DNA of 64,000 nucleotides, from contig CM068367.1 of assembly GCA_034769895.1 (NCBI GenBank), forward strand, positions 1,316,913,046-1,316,977,045. The letters are read 5' to 3'. Shown here piece after piece: positions 47,824-58,940 of the stretch. The notes below the pieces were generated by a model that was not told the DNA's origin, did no database searches, and saw nothing but the letters and a program-made list of their open reading frames with translations. Position 1 is the first letter of the stretch; each line of letters begins with the position of its first letter. This stretch comes from Magicicada septendecula. Its lineage: Eukaryota > Arthropoda > Insecta > Hemiptera > Cicadidae. The position numbers and the translations under genes were made by a program.

Positions 47824-47899
47824 ATTTTTAGTGATTTAATTGATGTCCTGTATTTTGTTTTCCACTGTACCATACGACGATCAGGAGACCGTCATAACA
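47824..47899 (+). mobile_element. Element 3, 3' LTR end
   Basis: Matches the last ~70 bp of the 5' LTR and ends ...CATAACA before the GTAT duplication. Confidence 0.7.
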
Positions 47900-47903
47900 G
47901 TAT

Positions 47904-48258
47904 GTACAGATGTTATCATTCATTTTGTTCTAATACTCTCTGTAAGTGAAGTAGAGAATTTTCTTCTGAAATTTAGCTAAAATTATATACTTAGTTTTAA
48001 ATGCCGAAAGTGCACAGTAATTGTTCACTGTACACTGTAAGAAGCATACTGTATTGTTCAAGTCATGGGCACTAGCAATGTGTGCTGGTAGCAGCCCACA
48101 TGTAAATTTTTTTTGTATCTAAGAAATTTGTATAAATATGCTTAGTAGATTTTAAAATTACTGAATTAAAGCTGCAAGCAGGTAGGCATAATTGATTAAT
48201 TGACTTGGTATTCTGTGCTTTATTGGAAGTTACACGTAGTTCTTTTTTTTTTTTGCAG
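47904..48258 (+). other. Probable intron upstream of the NOL9-like exon
   Basis: Non-coding, AT-rich, ending in a 13-T pyrimidine tract and TGCAG, a good 3' splice site. No other feature seen. The gypsy fossil just upstream probably lies in the same intron. Confidence 0.5.
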
Positions 48259-48487
48259 GTTTTGGTGTCATGTTGACTTCCTGTTTAATTCAGCGATTTG
48301 GTCCAACCCATTTGGTCCAAATAAATAGTAAGGACAAACACCGTAATTTTCCATCGTGGTTAACACCAGCTGTTGTTGACCATCAGGATACTGGAGTTTT
48401 CACTACAGCTTACAATCCATTAAACTACCAGTTCTATGTTGTGCAGTCAGCAGCAGAATACAAGGATGGTTCCAGTAAAACCCCCTG
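48259..48487 (+). CDS. Internal exon of a NOL9/Grc3-like polynucleotide 5'-kinase gene
   Basis: 229-bp exon between a 3' splice site (pyrimidine tract then gcag) and a 5' splice site (CTG|gtatgc). The reading (phase two bases in) starts FGVMLTSCLIQRFGPTHLVQ, followed by NFPSWLTPAVVDHQDTGVF. It matches the part of NOL9/Grc3 after the kinase core, where animal proteins have a (K)G(L/F)G block, then PTH(V/L)VQ and an LTP block. NOL9/Grc3 is a nucleolar RNA 5'-kinase in rRNA processing (ITS2/LSU maturation with Las1). No other exon of the gene is seen in the window; the P-loop exons would lie to the left. The exon is free of stops, unlike everything around it. It could be a lone duplicated exon, but intact splice sites favour a real gene. 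Confidence 0.65.
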
Positions 48488-48867
48488 GTATGCTGGTTCT
48501 AGTGTACATATATGTCAACAGCGCATTCTCTTGTAACTGTTGGTAATAATGAACTATGGCGAGGTGTGGTATTGTTACAGCAAGCATTTTGTATCTCAAG
48601 ATATTGTTACAGCAAGATAATTTTCATTAGTAATAGGTTCAAGTTCCTAGTACTAGCAGGAGGCTCCTCACAGACTAACTGTAGGTTTTGTAGATTTTTT
48701 CCAAGTTAATGTGAAGAGTAATGTGAACGTGTATTCACATCTGCCTTTTGATAGGTACACCAAGAGGCAGATCTCATTAGAACAGATCATCGGTTCAGAC
48801 CATTGTGTTTAGTACTTTTTGAAGATTTTTCAGTGTGTATTAGAAATTTCTGTCTCCACGCGCGTGC

Positions 48868-48940
<73 letters not shown>

Positions 48941-49245
48941 CAAAGGGATAAGGGAATTTGTAAAGTTTTTGGAAATAATATGTTGTGTCAGGTGTGTGCA
49001 ATCCGTATTGTGAATGAGGAGTATGGTATTAATACATGAAGAGAGAGTTAATCAAAGAATATATCATTATGTATCATTTGAAAGCTGCACATGCTACTTT
49101 GGACTAATTAGATAAGATTGTGGACCAAGTATTGTCGAACCATACATATCAACCAGAATATATGAGCAGTGAGCAGTTGAAATGGACTTCCTTAGGCAAG
49201 CCTTAAGAATCTAATGACTATGCGACTGAAATAGGCTATATTAAG
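48488..49245 (+). other. Probable intron of the NOL9-like gene
   Basis: No coding motif recognised. Contains the (GA)n tract. The next exon was not found before the window end, so the intron is long or the gene is rearranged. Confidence 0.4.
48868..48938. repeat. (GA)n microsatellite
   Basis: About 35 uninterrupted GA units preceded by a short GC-rich alternation (cgcgtgcgtg). Confidence 0.97.
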
Positions 49246-49287
49246 ACTTTATATAATATTGAAACTTTCTCTTGTGAAAACTTACTC

Positions 49288-49346
49288 GTCTTTTTCGTTG
49301 AACGCGTTTTGGCGTCGTATTCGCCTTCATCAGCTTAGAAACAGAC
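49288..49346 (-). ncRNA. Hammerhead-like motif, PLE2 left arm (core altered)
   Basis: The minus strand has stem I GTCTGTTTC, internal loop, CTGATGA, stem II GGCG-aatacga-CGCC, then AAAA where GAAA is required, stem III ACGCGT, and the stem I return GAAAAAGAC. The fold is complete but one invariant core base (G12) is A, so it should be inactive. Confidence 0.55.
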
Positions 49347-49601
49347 TGCCAGTACTTAGTAACGGTTGTTGCTTGGAAAGTATAGTGGGGGTGGTGTGTA
49401 GAGGAAGGGCATTGGCGCGGGGATCCAAATTATTGTTTGTTTTTTGTATAATTGTGTCGAAAAGTGTATGTGATTTATATTGTAATTGGTCGTTTAGTAT
49501 GTTGTTTAGTTATGTTGTGTGGTGTTTGTATATTTCATACTGTTCAGCTGTGTTGAGTTTTTGACCTTTGGGTAAGAGGTGTAATATTTCAAGATTAGTA
49601 T

Positions 49602-49746
49602 CTATGTTGGTGTAGCTATGGTTATGTGTGTGGCAAACGCAGAATGTATATTGTTGTTGGAGAGGGCCTTTAAGTGTTCAGAGTAACGGGATGAAAAAGA
49701 TCTTCCCGTCTGGCCTATGTAGAAACTATTGCAGTTTGCCAGTTTG
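49602..49746 (-). pseudogene. Penelope GIY-YIG C-terminal fragment, left arm
   Basis: The minus strand begins in the palindrome centre with KLANCNSFYIGQTGRSF, the YIG box and conserved Gly-x-Thr/Arg segment of the GIY-YIG nuclease, then RYSEHLKAL and NIHSAFA. The frame then shifts and the Penelope C-terminus continues to about 49350. The upstream RT and GIY box are missing. Confidence 0.7.
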
Positions 49747-49747
49747 A

Positions 49748-50130
49748 AGATCTTTTTCATCCCGTTACTCTGAACACTTAAAGGCCCTCTCCAACAACAA
49801 TATACATTCTGCGTTTGCCACACACATAACCATAGCTACACCAACATAGATACTAATCTTGAAATATTACACCTCTTACCCAAAGGTCGAAAACTCAACA
49901 CAGCTGAACAGTATGAAATATACAAACACCACACAACACAACCAAACAACATATTAAACGGCCAATTACAATATAAATCACATACACTTTTCAACACAAT
50001 TATACAAAAAACAAACAATAATTTGGATCCCCGCACCAATCCCTTTCCTCTACACACCACCCCCACTATACCTTCCAAGCAACAACCGTTACTAAGTACT
50101 GGCAGTCTGTTTCTGTTTCTAAGCTGACGA
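49748..50130 (+). pseudogene. Penelope C-terminal fragment, right arm
   Basis: Inverted copy of the left arm. The plus strand gives NIHSAFATH, then after a frame change TNIDTNLEILHLLPKGRKLN, EQYEIYKHHTTQPNNILN and LQYKSHTLFNTII, ending near 50120 beside the ribozyme motif. Confidence 0.65.
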
Positions 50131-50169
50131 AGACGAATACGACGCCGAAACGCGTTCGACGAAAAAGAC
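50105..50169 (+). ncRNA. Hammerhead-ribozyme-like fold, PLE2 right arm
   Basis: The plus strand has a stem I strand ending TGTTTCTAAG, CTGACGA (allowed C at position 7), stem II GACG-aatacga-CGCC (one mismatch), GAAA, self-complementary ACGCGT as a loop-free stem III, T at the cleavage position, then CGACGAAAAAGAC. The latter pairs with stem I through an outer helix, an internal loop and an inner G-C. All invariant core bases are present. Penelope type I hammerheads with minimal stem III are known. Confidence 0.6.
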
Positions 50170-50211
50170 AAGTAAGTTTTCACAAGAGAAAGTTTCAATA
50201 TTATATAAAGT

Positions 50212-51755
50212 GTAGTGCTGTGAAAGAAGATGATGAACAAACAAGACAACTATATATTAAGAATTTGAATGGACATGACCTAAAGAAACAAATTTCCAAA
50301 AGCATCTAAAGTAAACAACCGGTTTGATACTTATATTTGAGTCGAAGGGAGAAAAAATACTAAGTAAATTTATCACTGTGTAAAATAAAAGAAAAAGACC
50401 ACATTTCAAATGGATACATACAATTGAAAATGCACAAGAACACTGTCTTAAGAAGGTATTCCATATAAGTCATCATGAAGGTAGAGATGTTGATGGGGTA
50501 GTAGCTGTATCAACTTTGCATAAAGGCATGCTCACTCTCACAAGTGTAATACATTTTTTTGTTATTTATTAACACAGGTGCCAAAAGATGGCGTTTTCAT
50601 AATATGAAAACTTAATTAAAATACGAAGTACGGGTACATAATGTAGGTATATACCTACCTACATAATGTAGGTCGTAGTATTTCTTTTTTTTTATTTTTA
50701 TATATTTGTAAATTAAGAAGCATTATTGTAATGACAACACACATCTAAGATGTTAGACTTTGTATTTGGAATTTTGAAATCATATGGTAAAATTGTTAAT
50801 TTTCATATACTTATGATTAACATTAACTTTCAGTTAAAATGTAATAATTAATCCACAACAATTTTAATTTTTAGGTGTATTCCGAGTCCTAGGTGTTAAT
50901 CCTGTGTACTATACAAAGATTTTATTTTCATCATCTCTAATACAGAGGCAAGATTCACATAGTTGACTTATCTGTAAAATAAATTGTAATTGCGGATACA
51001 ATTATTTACATATACATAAATGGCATATGTTTATACAAGTTCGAGATTACTTTTAATTAATACCATCATTAAATGAAATAGTACGCGTGACTATTATGTT
51101 TAATTGAAAACACTGGTTTATTGATACAGAGACATAAACCGTGTTTGCAAATGTTTGCTACATAGATGTAATCACTTTGAATGGTATAGTAAATGTGTTT
51201 CAATGCATACTCAGTTGACAGATTGATAGCAATACTTTTTTATTATGCAAAAAATGTTATTCATTATACACATTTAAATAGATAATCAGCTAATCAGAGG
51301 TAATTACCTAATTTGTAGATGCATGTTGTAACAGTACAATTCTGGCCCTACTGTATTTTGGGGAATAATCGATATAAATTGTATTTTATTTCAAAGTCAC
51401 ATATAAGTAATTGGTAAGGTTTTATGAAGGTTTGCAACTGCGCAATATCGAGTGGACAGGATTGGCGTCAAGGTCGAGCATATACGTCCAGAAACAACAA
51501 CAATCTTTTGTCATACAAATGTGTCACAAGCTGCACCCCTGTATACGTCATCCAAAAGTATGCAACTACGCATTTTCTGTGCCTGTAAACAGCTAAGGAG
51601 TGGAAATCTACACAAAGGAACTGATGACGTAGTTACTCCCCACTTCAGAATTGAAGCGTTGTAAACCTTTCTGAGTCCCGAATCATCACCTACGCCGGCC
51701 GGTCGTATATCAAAATTCTCTAAAACTAAGTCTCAGACGTCCGCTCACATAACAA
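50212..51755. other. No recognised gene
   Basis: AT-rich to ~51400, with a short palindrome at 50638-50672 (acataatgtagg repeated around tatacctacc). 51405-51720 is GC-richer and gives short frames without known motifs. Confidence 0.4.
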
Positions 51756-52561
51756 AATATCGGTATGGAGAACCATACATGACTTCCATATTCTAAGATT
51801 TATATTTAAAATCATTTTCGAAATGAAATATTACCATAGAAACTACTTCTTTCTACTTACTGCTTCAGCCTTAACCACAGTACTGTGGTCACTAACGTAT
51901 ACCACCTCACGTTATCGCACTCAATTTTCACTGATGATGGAAGTCGATGGCATTGCCGAAACGTCTGGTTTTGTAGAAAACATTGGACTACGTCCAAATA
52001 TCCCGGGAAGGAATTTTAACAAAAACTACTTCTTTGTTGCCGATAACGTTGTACACATATATATAAAAAATATGCATAAAATTAATGGCTTGTATAAGTT
52101 AATGATTGATCTCCATTAAGTAGTGCTCAAGTTTCCAAAGTTTTAATATTATGATGTCCGTAATTAAAACATCAGAGCAGGTTTAGTGTGTATGAGGGTA
52201 CACCGTGGACAAAAATTTTCAACATTTCCTATTGAGCGTTGCTTAGAATAAAGCTGCGAATCTACAGTGTACGTTTCACAGAACAAACATGCGGAAAAGA
52301 AGGAGCGCTCCGAAGTCACTCATGGACCCTCAGCATCTTGCAGAGGGTTCATTCCCTAAAGACGAAAAGTCTGCCTATGAATCGTTCCTCTGTAAACACG
52401 TGCAGTTACACTGCCCAGCGATCCACAGGAAGCAAATCGCTATCCACGCTGGACACTTTTTCGGCTTGCACGCGTTATGTTGGGATGGATTTCGGCACTT
52501 TCCATTTAAAAAGCGTGCAAATGTAAGAAAATAAACATGAATGAGGCCAGAAATAACGCGA

Positions 52562-52599
<38 letters not shown>

Positions 52600-52719
52600 C
52601 CCTGCCTTTTTATTGCGGTAGTCATAATAATAAAATGGAAACGTAAACAGTACATAACTGAGATATGCTTGCCTGCCACGCACGATATATTTTCTCTTAT
52701 ATATGATTTACATTAAAAC
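51756..52719 (-). mobile_element. Helentron-like element H5, 3' part (minus orientation)
   Basis: Starts at the diagnostic 3' end (AATATCGG, hairpin GTATGG-agaa-CCATAC, then ACTTCCATATTC) reading in reverse orientation. 51780-52060 matches the 3' region of H1-H3. 52450-52560 matches their flank of the (CA)n tract. The middle (52140-52440) is different and lacks the mariner fragment, so H5 is a sister subfamily. Its minisatellite continues into the large satellite, and its 5' end is not in the window. Confidence 0.7.
52566..52598. repeat. (GT)n microsatellite in H5
   Basis: About 16 GT units, the reverse-complement counterpart of the (CA)n tract in H1-H3. Confidence 0.95.
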
Positions 52720-53332
52720 GAAAAAATTATAATTTTATTGCCCGGCAACAAAATTATTTTATTTTTAACAATTACCATTGTTTGAAAAAGTTTAAATGAA
52801 TTTTCAAGTACTTTACTCTTGTTAAAACGTAAAAGGTTGCAGGTAAACTACCCCTTCCCCTTAACCAATCTTCACCAAAAACAATAGGTCTTGAGAACTC
52901 TGCAATTTAGGGCTGTATACAAATAATCTTTTGATTCTGTTTGAATTTGCAGCTGTTATCATTTGCCATAGAAAATACCCTTGTTAAAACATAAAATGTT
53001 GCAGGTAAACTACCCCTTTCCATTAACCGATCTTCACCAAAAACAATAGGTCTTGAGAACTCCATAATTAAGGGCTGTATGCGAAACATTATTTGATTCT
53101 GTTTGAATTTGCGGCTGTTATCGTTTGCCAAAAAAATTAAGTACTTTACTCATGTTACAACAAAAAATGTTTCAGGTAAACTGCCCTTTCCCCGTAACCG
53201 ATCTTCACCAAAATCAACAGACATTGAGTTCTCTATAGCTCAGGCACATATGTAAAAAATTATTTGATTCTGTTTGAATTTACGGCAGTTATGGTTCGTC
53301 ATATAAAAAATTACCCATGTTAAAACATAAAA

Positions 53333-53935
53333 CATGAGATTTATAAAACATATCTAAGATTTATATTTAAAATCATTTTTGAAATAAAATATTTTCATAG
53401 AACCTACTAACGCTGGGGAAATCTGAGGAGCCAATCAGAGTTGGGCCTACCTGTCACTCTGCTGAATTTGGTGGAAAGCCCTGTCACTGTCGTCAAAGTA
53501 TCAGCCTTGACAGGGTCCTCTTTTTCTGCAAAATGGGAGAGGAGGCTTGAGATGGAGTGAGTGACATGGTCCCCACCTCAATGAAGAACCCATTGTTTTA
53601 TAAAAATATATTTAAATTTTGAAAACAGAAAATTCTTTTCTTGTTGTAAATATTTATATTTTATAATCAAAATGACTTTATCAAAAAACAAACATTATTT
53701 TTTTATAATAAGTACTTACATATGTTTCTTAATATGCTTACTTTTTCTTCAATGTTGATGATCATTTCCAAACATTCTGACAAAATTGTATCTACAGAAC
53801 AGTTAACATTCCCCAGGTTTCCATTTCTGCTAATTTCTCATTACACCTTCCACTGATGTATTATTAACCATTTCATAAACTATCGTATAATCTTTTCAGA
53901 TTTTGTGGTACAAAATCTGAAATTTTCAGACTGCC
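53333..53935 (-). repeat. Satellite spacer segment, copy 1
   Basis: ~600-bp segment between monomer blocks. Its left part (tctaagatttatatttaaa ... ttcatagaacctac) resembles the Helentron 3' subterminal sequence at 51795-51845 without the terminal hairpin. Its right part joins the common sequence beside the minisatellite (cctggcaacaaaattatttt). It links one truncated Helentron unit to the next. Confidence 0.7.
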
Positions 53936-55002
53936 TGGCAACAAAATTATTTTATTTTCAACAATTACCATTGTTTGAAAAAGTTTAAATGAATTTTCAG
54001 GTACTTTACTCTTGTTAAAACGTAAAAGGTTGCAGGTAAACTACCCCTTCCCCTTAACTGATCTTCACCAAAATCTAAAGGCCTTGAGTCCTCTACAATT
54101 CACTGACGTATGCAAAAAATTATTTGATTCTGTTTGAATTTGCGGCAGTTATCGTTTGCCATAGAAAATACGCTTGATAAAAAACGTTGCAGGTAAACTA
54201 CCCCTTCCCCTCAACCGATCTTCACCAAAAACAATAGGTCTTGAGTACTCTACAAATCAGGGCTGTATGCAGAAAATTATTTGATTCTGTTTGAATTTGC
54301 GGCTGTTATCGTTTGCCATAGAAAATACCCTTGTTAAAAAAACGTTGTAGGTAAACTACCCCTTTCCCTTAACCGATCTTCACCAAAAACAATAGGTCTT
54401 GAGAACTCTACAATTCAGGGCTGTATGCGAAACATTATTTGATTCTGTTTGAATTTGCGGCTGTTATCGTTTGCCAAAAAAAAAATTTCCCTTGATAAAA
54501 AAACCGTTGCAGGTAAACTACCCCTTCTCCTCAACCAATCTTCACCAAAAACAATAGGTCTTGAGAACTCTGCAATTTAGGGCTGTATGCAAATAAACTT
54601 TTGATTCTGTTTGAATTTGCGGCTGTTATCATTTGCCATAGAAAATACCCTTGTTAAAACATAAAATGTTGCAGGTAAACTACCCCTTTCCATTAACCGA
54701 TCTTCACCAAAAACAATAGGTCTTGAGAACTCCATAATTAAGGGCTGTATGCGAAACATTATTTGATTCTGTTTGAATTTGCGGCTGTTATCGTTTGCCA
54801 AAAAAATTAAGTACTTTACTCATGTTACAACAAAAAATGTTTCAGGTAAACTGCCCTTTCCCCGTAACCGATCTTCACCAAAATCAACAGACATTGAGTT
54901 CTCTATAGCTCAGGCACATATGTAAAAAATTATTTGATTCTGTTTGAATTTACGGCAGTTATGGTTCGTCATATAAAAAATTACCCATGTTAAAACATAA
55001 AA

Positions 55003-55605
55003 CATGAGATTTATAAAACATATCTAAGATTTATATTTAAAATCAATTTTGAAATAAAATATTTTCATAGAACCTACTAACGCTGGGGAAATCTGAGGAG
55101 CCAATCAGAGTTGGGCCTACCTGTCACTCTGCTGAATTTGGTGGAAAGCCCTGTCACTGTCGTCAAAGTATCAGCCTTGACAGGGTCCTCTTTTTCTGCA
55201 AAATGGGAGAGGAGGCTTGAGATGGAGTGAGTGACATGGTCCCCACCTCAATGAAGAACCCATTGTTTTATAAAAATATATTTAAATTTTGAAAACTGAA
55301 AATTCTTTTCTTGTTGTAAATATTTATATTTTATAATCAAAACGACTTTATCAAAAAACAAACATTATTTTTTTATAATAAGTACTTACATATGTTTCTT
55401 AATATGCTTACTTTTTCTTCAATGTTGATGATCATTTCCAAACATTCTGACAAAATTGTATCTACAGGACAGTTAACATTCCCCAGGTTTCCATTTCTGC
55501 TAATTTCTCATTACACCTTCCACTGACGTATTATTAACCATTTCATAAACTATCGTATAATCTTTTCAGATTTTGTGGTACAAAATCTGAAATTTTCAGA
55601 CTGCC
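55003..55605 (-). repeat. Satellite spacer segment, copy 2
   Basis: Near-identical to copy 1. Includes actaacgctggggaaatctg and a short inverted repeat (cagattttg/caaaatctg) near 55570. Confidence 0.7.
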
Positions 55606-56262
55606 TGGCAACAAAATTATTTTATTTTCAACAATTACCATTGTTTGAAAAAGTTTAAATGAATTTTCAAGTACTTTACTCTTGTTAAAACGTAAAAGGT
55701 TGCAGGTAAACTACCCCTTCCCCTTAACTGATCTTCACCAAAATCTAAAGGCCTTGAGTCCTCTACAATTCACTGACGTATGCAAAAAATTATTTGATTC
55801 TGTTTGAATTTGCGGCAGTTATCGTTTGCCATAGAAAATACGCTTGATAAAAAACGTTGCAGGTAAACTACCCCTTCCCCTCAACCGATCTTCACCAAAA
55901 ACAATAGGTCTTGAGTACTCTACAAATCAGGGCTGTATGCAGAAAATTATTTGATTCTGTTTGAATTTGCGGCTGTTATCGTTTGCCATAGAAAATACCC
56001 TTGTTAAAAAAACGTTGTAGGTAAACTACCCCTTTCCCTTAACCGATCTTCACCAAAAACAATAGGTCTTGAGAACTCTACAATTCAGGGCTGTATGCGA
56101 AACATTATTTGATTCTGTTTGAATTTGCGGCTGTTATCGTTTGCCAAAAAAAAATTTCCCTTGATAAAAAAACCGTTGCAGGTAAACTACCCCTTCCCCT
56201 CAACCGATCTTCACCAAAAACAATAGGTCGCGAGTACTCTACAAATCAGGGCTGTATGCAAA

Positions 56263-57617
56263 AATATCGGTATGGAGAACCATACATGACTTCCATATTC
56301 TAAGATTTATATTTAAAATCATTTTCAGCCAAACAGCCAGGCTGTGTCTTACCTGCCTTTTTATTGCTGTATTAAATAAAAAATATTATATTACATTAAA
56401 ATGAAAAAATTATAATTTTATTGCCTGGCAACAAAATTATTTTATTTTTAACAATTACCATTGTTTCAAAAAGTTTAAATAAATTTTCAAGTACTTTACT
56501 CTTGTTAAAACGTAAAAGGTTGCTGGTAAACTACCCCTTCCCCTTAACCGATCTCCACCAAAATCGTAAGTCATTGAGACCTCTACAATTCAGGGATGTA
56601 TGCAAAAAATTACTTGATTCTGTTTGAATTTGCGGCTGTTATCGTTTGCCATAGAAAATACGCTTGATAAAAAAACGTTGCAGGTAAACTACCCCTTCCC
56701 CTTAACCGATCTTCACCAAAAACAATAGGTCTTGAGTACTCTACAAATCAGGGCTGTATGCAAAACATTATTTGATTCTGTTTGATTTTGCGGCTGTTAT
56801 CGTTTGCCATAGAAAATACCCTTGTTAAAAAAACGTTGCAGGTAAACTACCCCTTTCCCTCAACCGATCTTCACCAAAAACAATAGGTCTTGAGTACTCT
56901 ACAAATCAGGGCTGTATGCAAAACATTATTTGATTCTGTTTGAATTTGCGGCTGTTATCGTTTGCCATAGAAAATACCCTTGTTAAAAAAACGTTGCTGG
57001 TAAACTACCCCTTTCCCTCAACCGATCGTCACCAAAAACAATAAGTCTTGAGAACTCTACAATTTAGGGCTGTATGCAAATAATCTTTTGATTCTGTTTG
57101 AATTTGCGGCTGTTATCGTTTGCCATAGGAAATACCCTTGTTAAAACAAAACGTTACAGGTAAACTACCCCTTTTCCTTAACCGATCTTCACCAAAATCA
57201 ACAGATCTTGAGAACTCTACAATTCAGGGCTGTATGCGAAACATTATTTGATTCTGTTTGAATTTGCGGCTGTTATCGTTTGCCAAACAAACAAAATTAC
57301 CCTTGCTAAAAAAAAAACCGTTGCAGGTAAACTACCCCTTTCCCTCTACCGATCTTCACCAAAAACAATAGGTCGCGAGTACTCTGCAAATCAGGGCTGC
57401 ATGCAAAAAATTATTTGATTCTGTTTGAATTTGCGGCAGTTATCGTTTGCCATAGAAAAAAAATCTACAGATAGACACACAGACAGACACACAGACACTT
57501 TTCGGAAAACGACTTTTTTTCATGTTTTGAGTGTAGTAGAATCAGAATCTGCAATAATCTCGAACACGATTTTTTTTGCCATCACCATACTTCCATTCCT
57601 TAAGGAATATGGAAGTA
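56263..57617 (-). mobile_element. Helentron-like element H4, nested, complete short copy
   Basis: 1355 bp with both ends: the hairpin-bearing 3' end at 56263 and the palindromic 5' end at 57617 (GGAATATGGAAGTA). Removing it restores the monomer phrase tgcaaaaaattatttg exactly, so it entered between A and A (T-T on its own strand) without duplication. It holds about seven monomers and a short CA/GACA-rich tract (57466-57500). No mariner fragment and no ~300-bp 3' region, so it is a compact derivative. Confidence 0.75.
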
Positions 57618-58341
57618 AAATTATTTGATTCTGTTTGAATTTGCGGCAGTTATCGTTTGCCATAGAAAATACGCTTGATAAAAAACGTTGCAGGTAAACT
57701 ACCCCTTCCCCTCAACCGATCTTCACCAAAAAGAACAGGTCTTGAGCACTCTACAAATCAGGGCTGTATGCAGAAAATTATTTGATTCTGTTTGAATTTG
57801 CGGCTGTTATCGTATGCCATAGAAAATACCCTTGTTAAAAAAACGTTGTAGGTAAACTACCCCTTTCCCTTAACCAATCTTCACCAAAAACAATAGGTCT
57901 TGAGAACTCTGCAATTTAGGGCTGTATGCAAATAATCTTTTGATTCTGTTTGAATTTGCGGCTGTTATCATTTGCCATAGAAAATACCCTTGTTAAAACA
58001 TAAAATGTTGCAGGTAAACTACCCCTTTCCATTAACCGATCTTCACCAAAAACAATAGGTCTTGAGAACTCCATAATTAAGGGCTGTATGCGAAACATTA
58101 TTTGATTCTGTTTGAATTTGCGGCTGTTATCGTTTGCCAAAAAAATTAAGTACTTTACTCATGTTACAACAAAAAATGTTTCAGGTAAACTGCCCTTTCC
58201 CCGTAACCGATCTTCACCAAAATCAACAGACATTGAGTTCTCTATAGCTCAGGCACATATGTAAAAAATTATTTGATTCTGTTTGAATTTACGGCAGTTA
58301 TGGTTCGTCATATAAAAAATTACCCATGTTAAAACATAAAA

Positions 58342-58940
58342 CATGAGATTTATAAAACATATCTAAGATTTATATTTAAAATCAATTTTGAAATAAAATA
58401 TTTTCATAGAACCTACTAACGCTGGGGAAATCTGAGGAGCCAATCAGAGTTGGGCCTACCTGTCACTCTGCTGAATTTGGTGGAAAGCCCTGTCACTGTC
58501 GTCAAAGTATCAGCCTTGACAGGGTCCTCTTTTTCTGCAAAATGGGAGAGGAGGCTTGAGATGGAGTGAGTGACATGGTCCCCACCTCAATGAAGAACCC
58601 ATTGTTTTATAAAAATATATTTAAATTTTGAAAACTGAAAATTCTTTTCTTGTTGTAAATATTTATATTTTATAATCAAAATGACTTTTCAAAAAACAAA
58701 CATTATTTTTTTATAATAAGTACTTACATATGTTTCTTAATATGCTTACTTTTTCTTCAATGTTGATGATCATTTCCAAACATTCTGACAAAATTGTATC
58801 TACAGAACAGTTAACATTCCCCAGGTTTCCATTTCTGCTAATTTCTCATTACACCTTCCACTGACGTATTATTAACCATTTCATAAACTATCGTATAATC
58901 TTTTCAGATTTTGTGGTACAAAATCTGAAATTTTCAGACT
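58342..58940 (-). repeat. Satellite spacer segment, copy 3
   Basis: Same as copies 1 and 2 with few differences; follows the unit containing H4. Confidence 0.7.

Larger units (their letters stand above)
46338..47899 (+). mobile_element. Element 3: reduced Ty3/gypsy fossil
   Basis: 5' LTR, a gag part and the end of a 3' LTR, flanked by a 4-bp target duplication GTAT (46334-46337 and 47900-47903). LTR termini are TGTTAC...GTAACA. The PBS region reads TGGTGTCAGAAGTGGGA at 46908, as in many gypsy elements. pol is absent and the 3' LTR is incomplete: a broken, much-reduced copy. Confidence 0.75.
49246..50211. mobile_element. Penelope-like fold-back pair (PLE2), ~460-bp arms
   Basis: Two 5'-truncated Penelope tails in head-to-head inversion: left arm 49246-49704 (coding strand minus), right arm 49747-50211 (coding strand plus), 42-bp centre. 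Each arm carries the end of the GIY-YIG region, the Penelope C-terminus (LEILHLLPKG, LNTAEQYEIYKH, LQYKSHTLF) and a hammerhead-like terminal motif. The arms differ by several percent by eye, so the palindrome is not new and not an assembly echo. Confidence 0.8.

Noticed and set aside
51411-51664. Two overlapping plus-strand frames as further NOL9 exons
   Set aside because: No resemblance to the NOL9/Grc3 C-terminal region and no convincing splice signals.
52907-53131. FGEDRLMERGSLPATFYVLT-type frames repeated through the satellite and Helentrons
   Set aside because: Frames arise from the ~160-bp monomer. They occur in both orientations of genomic copies and are broken in most monomers. No protein family recognised.
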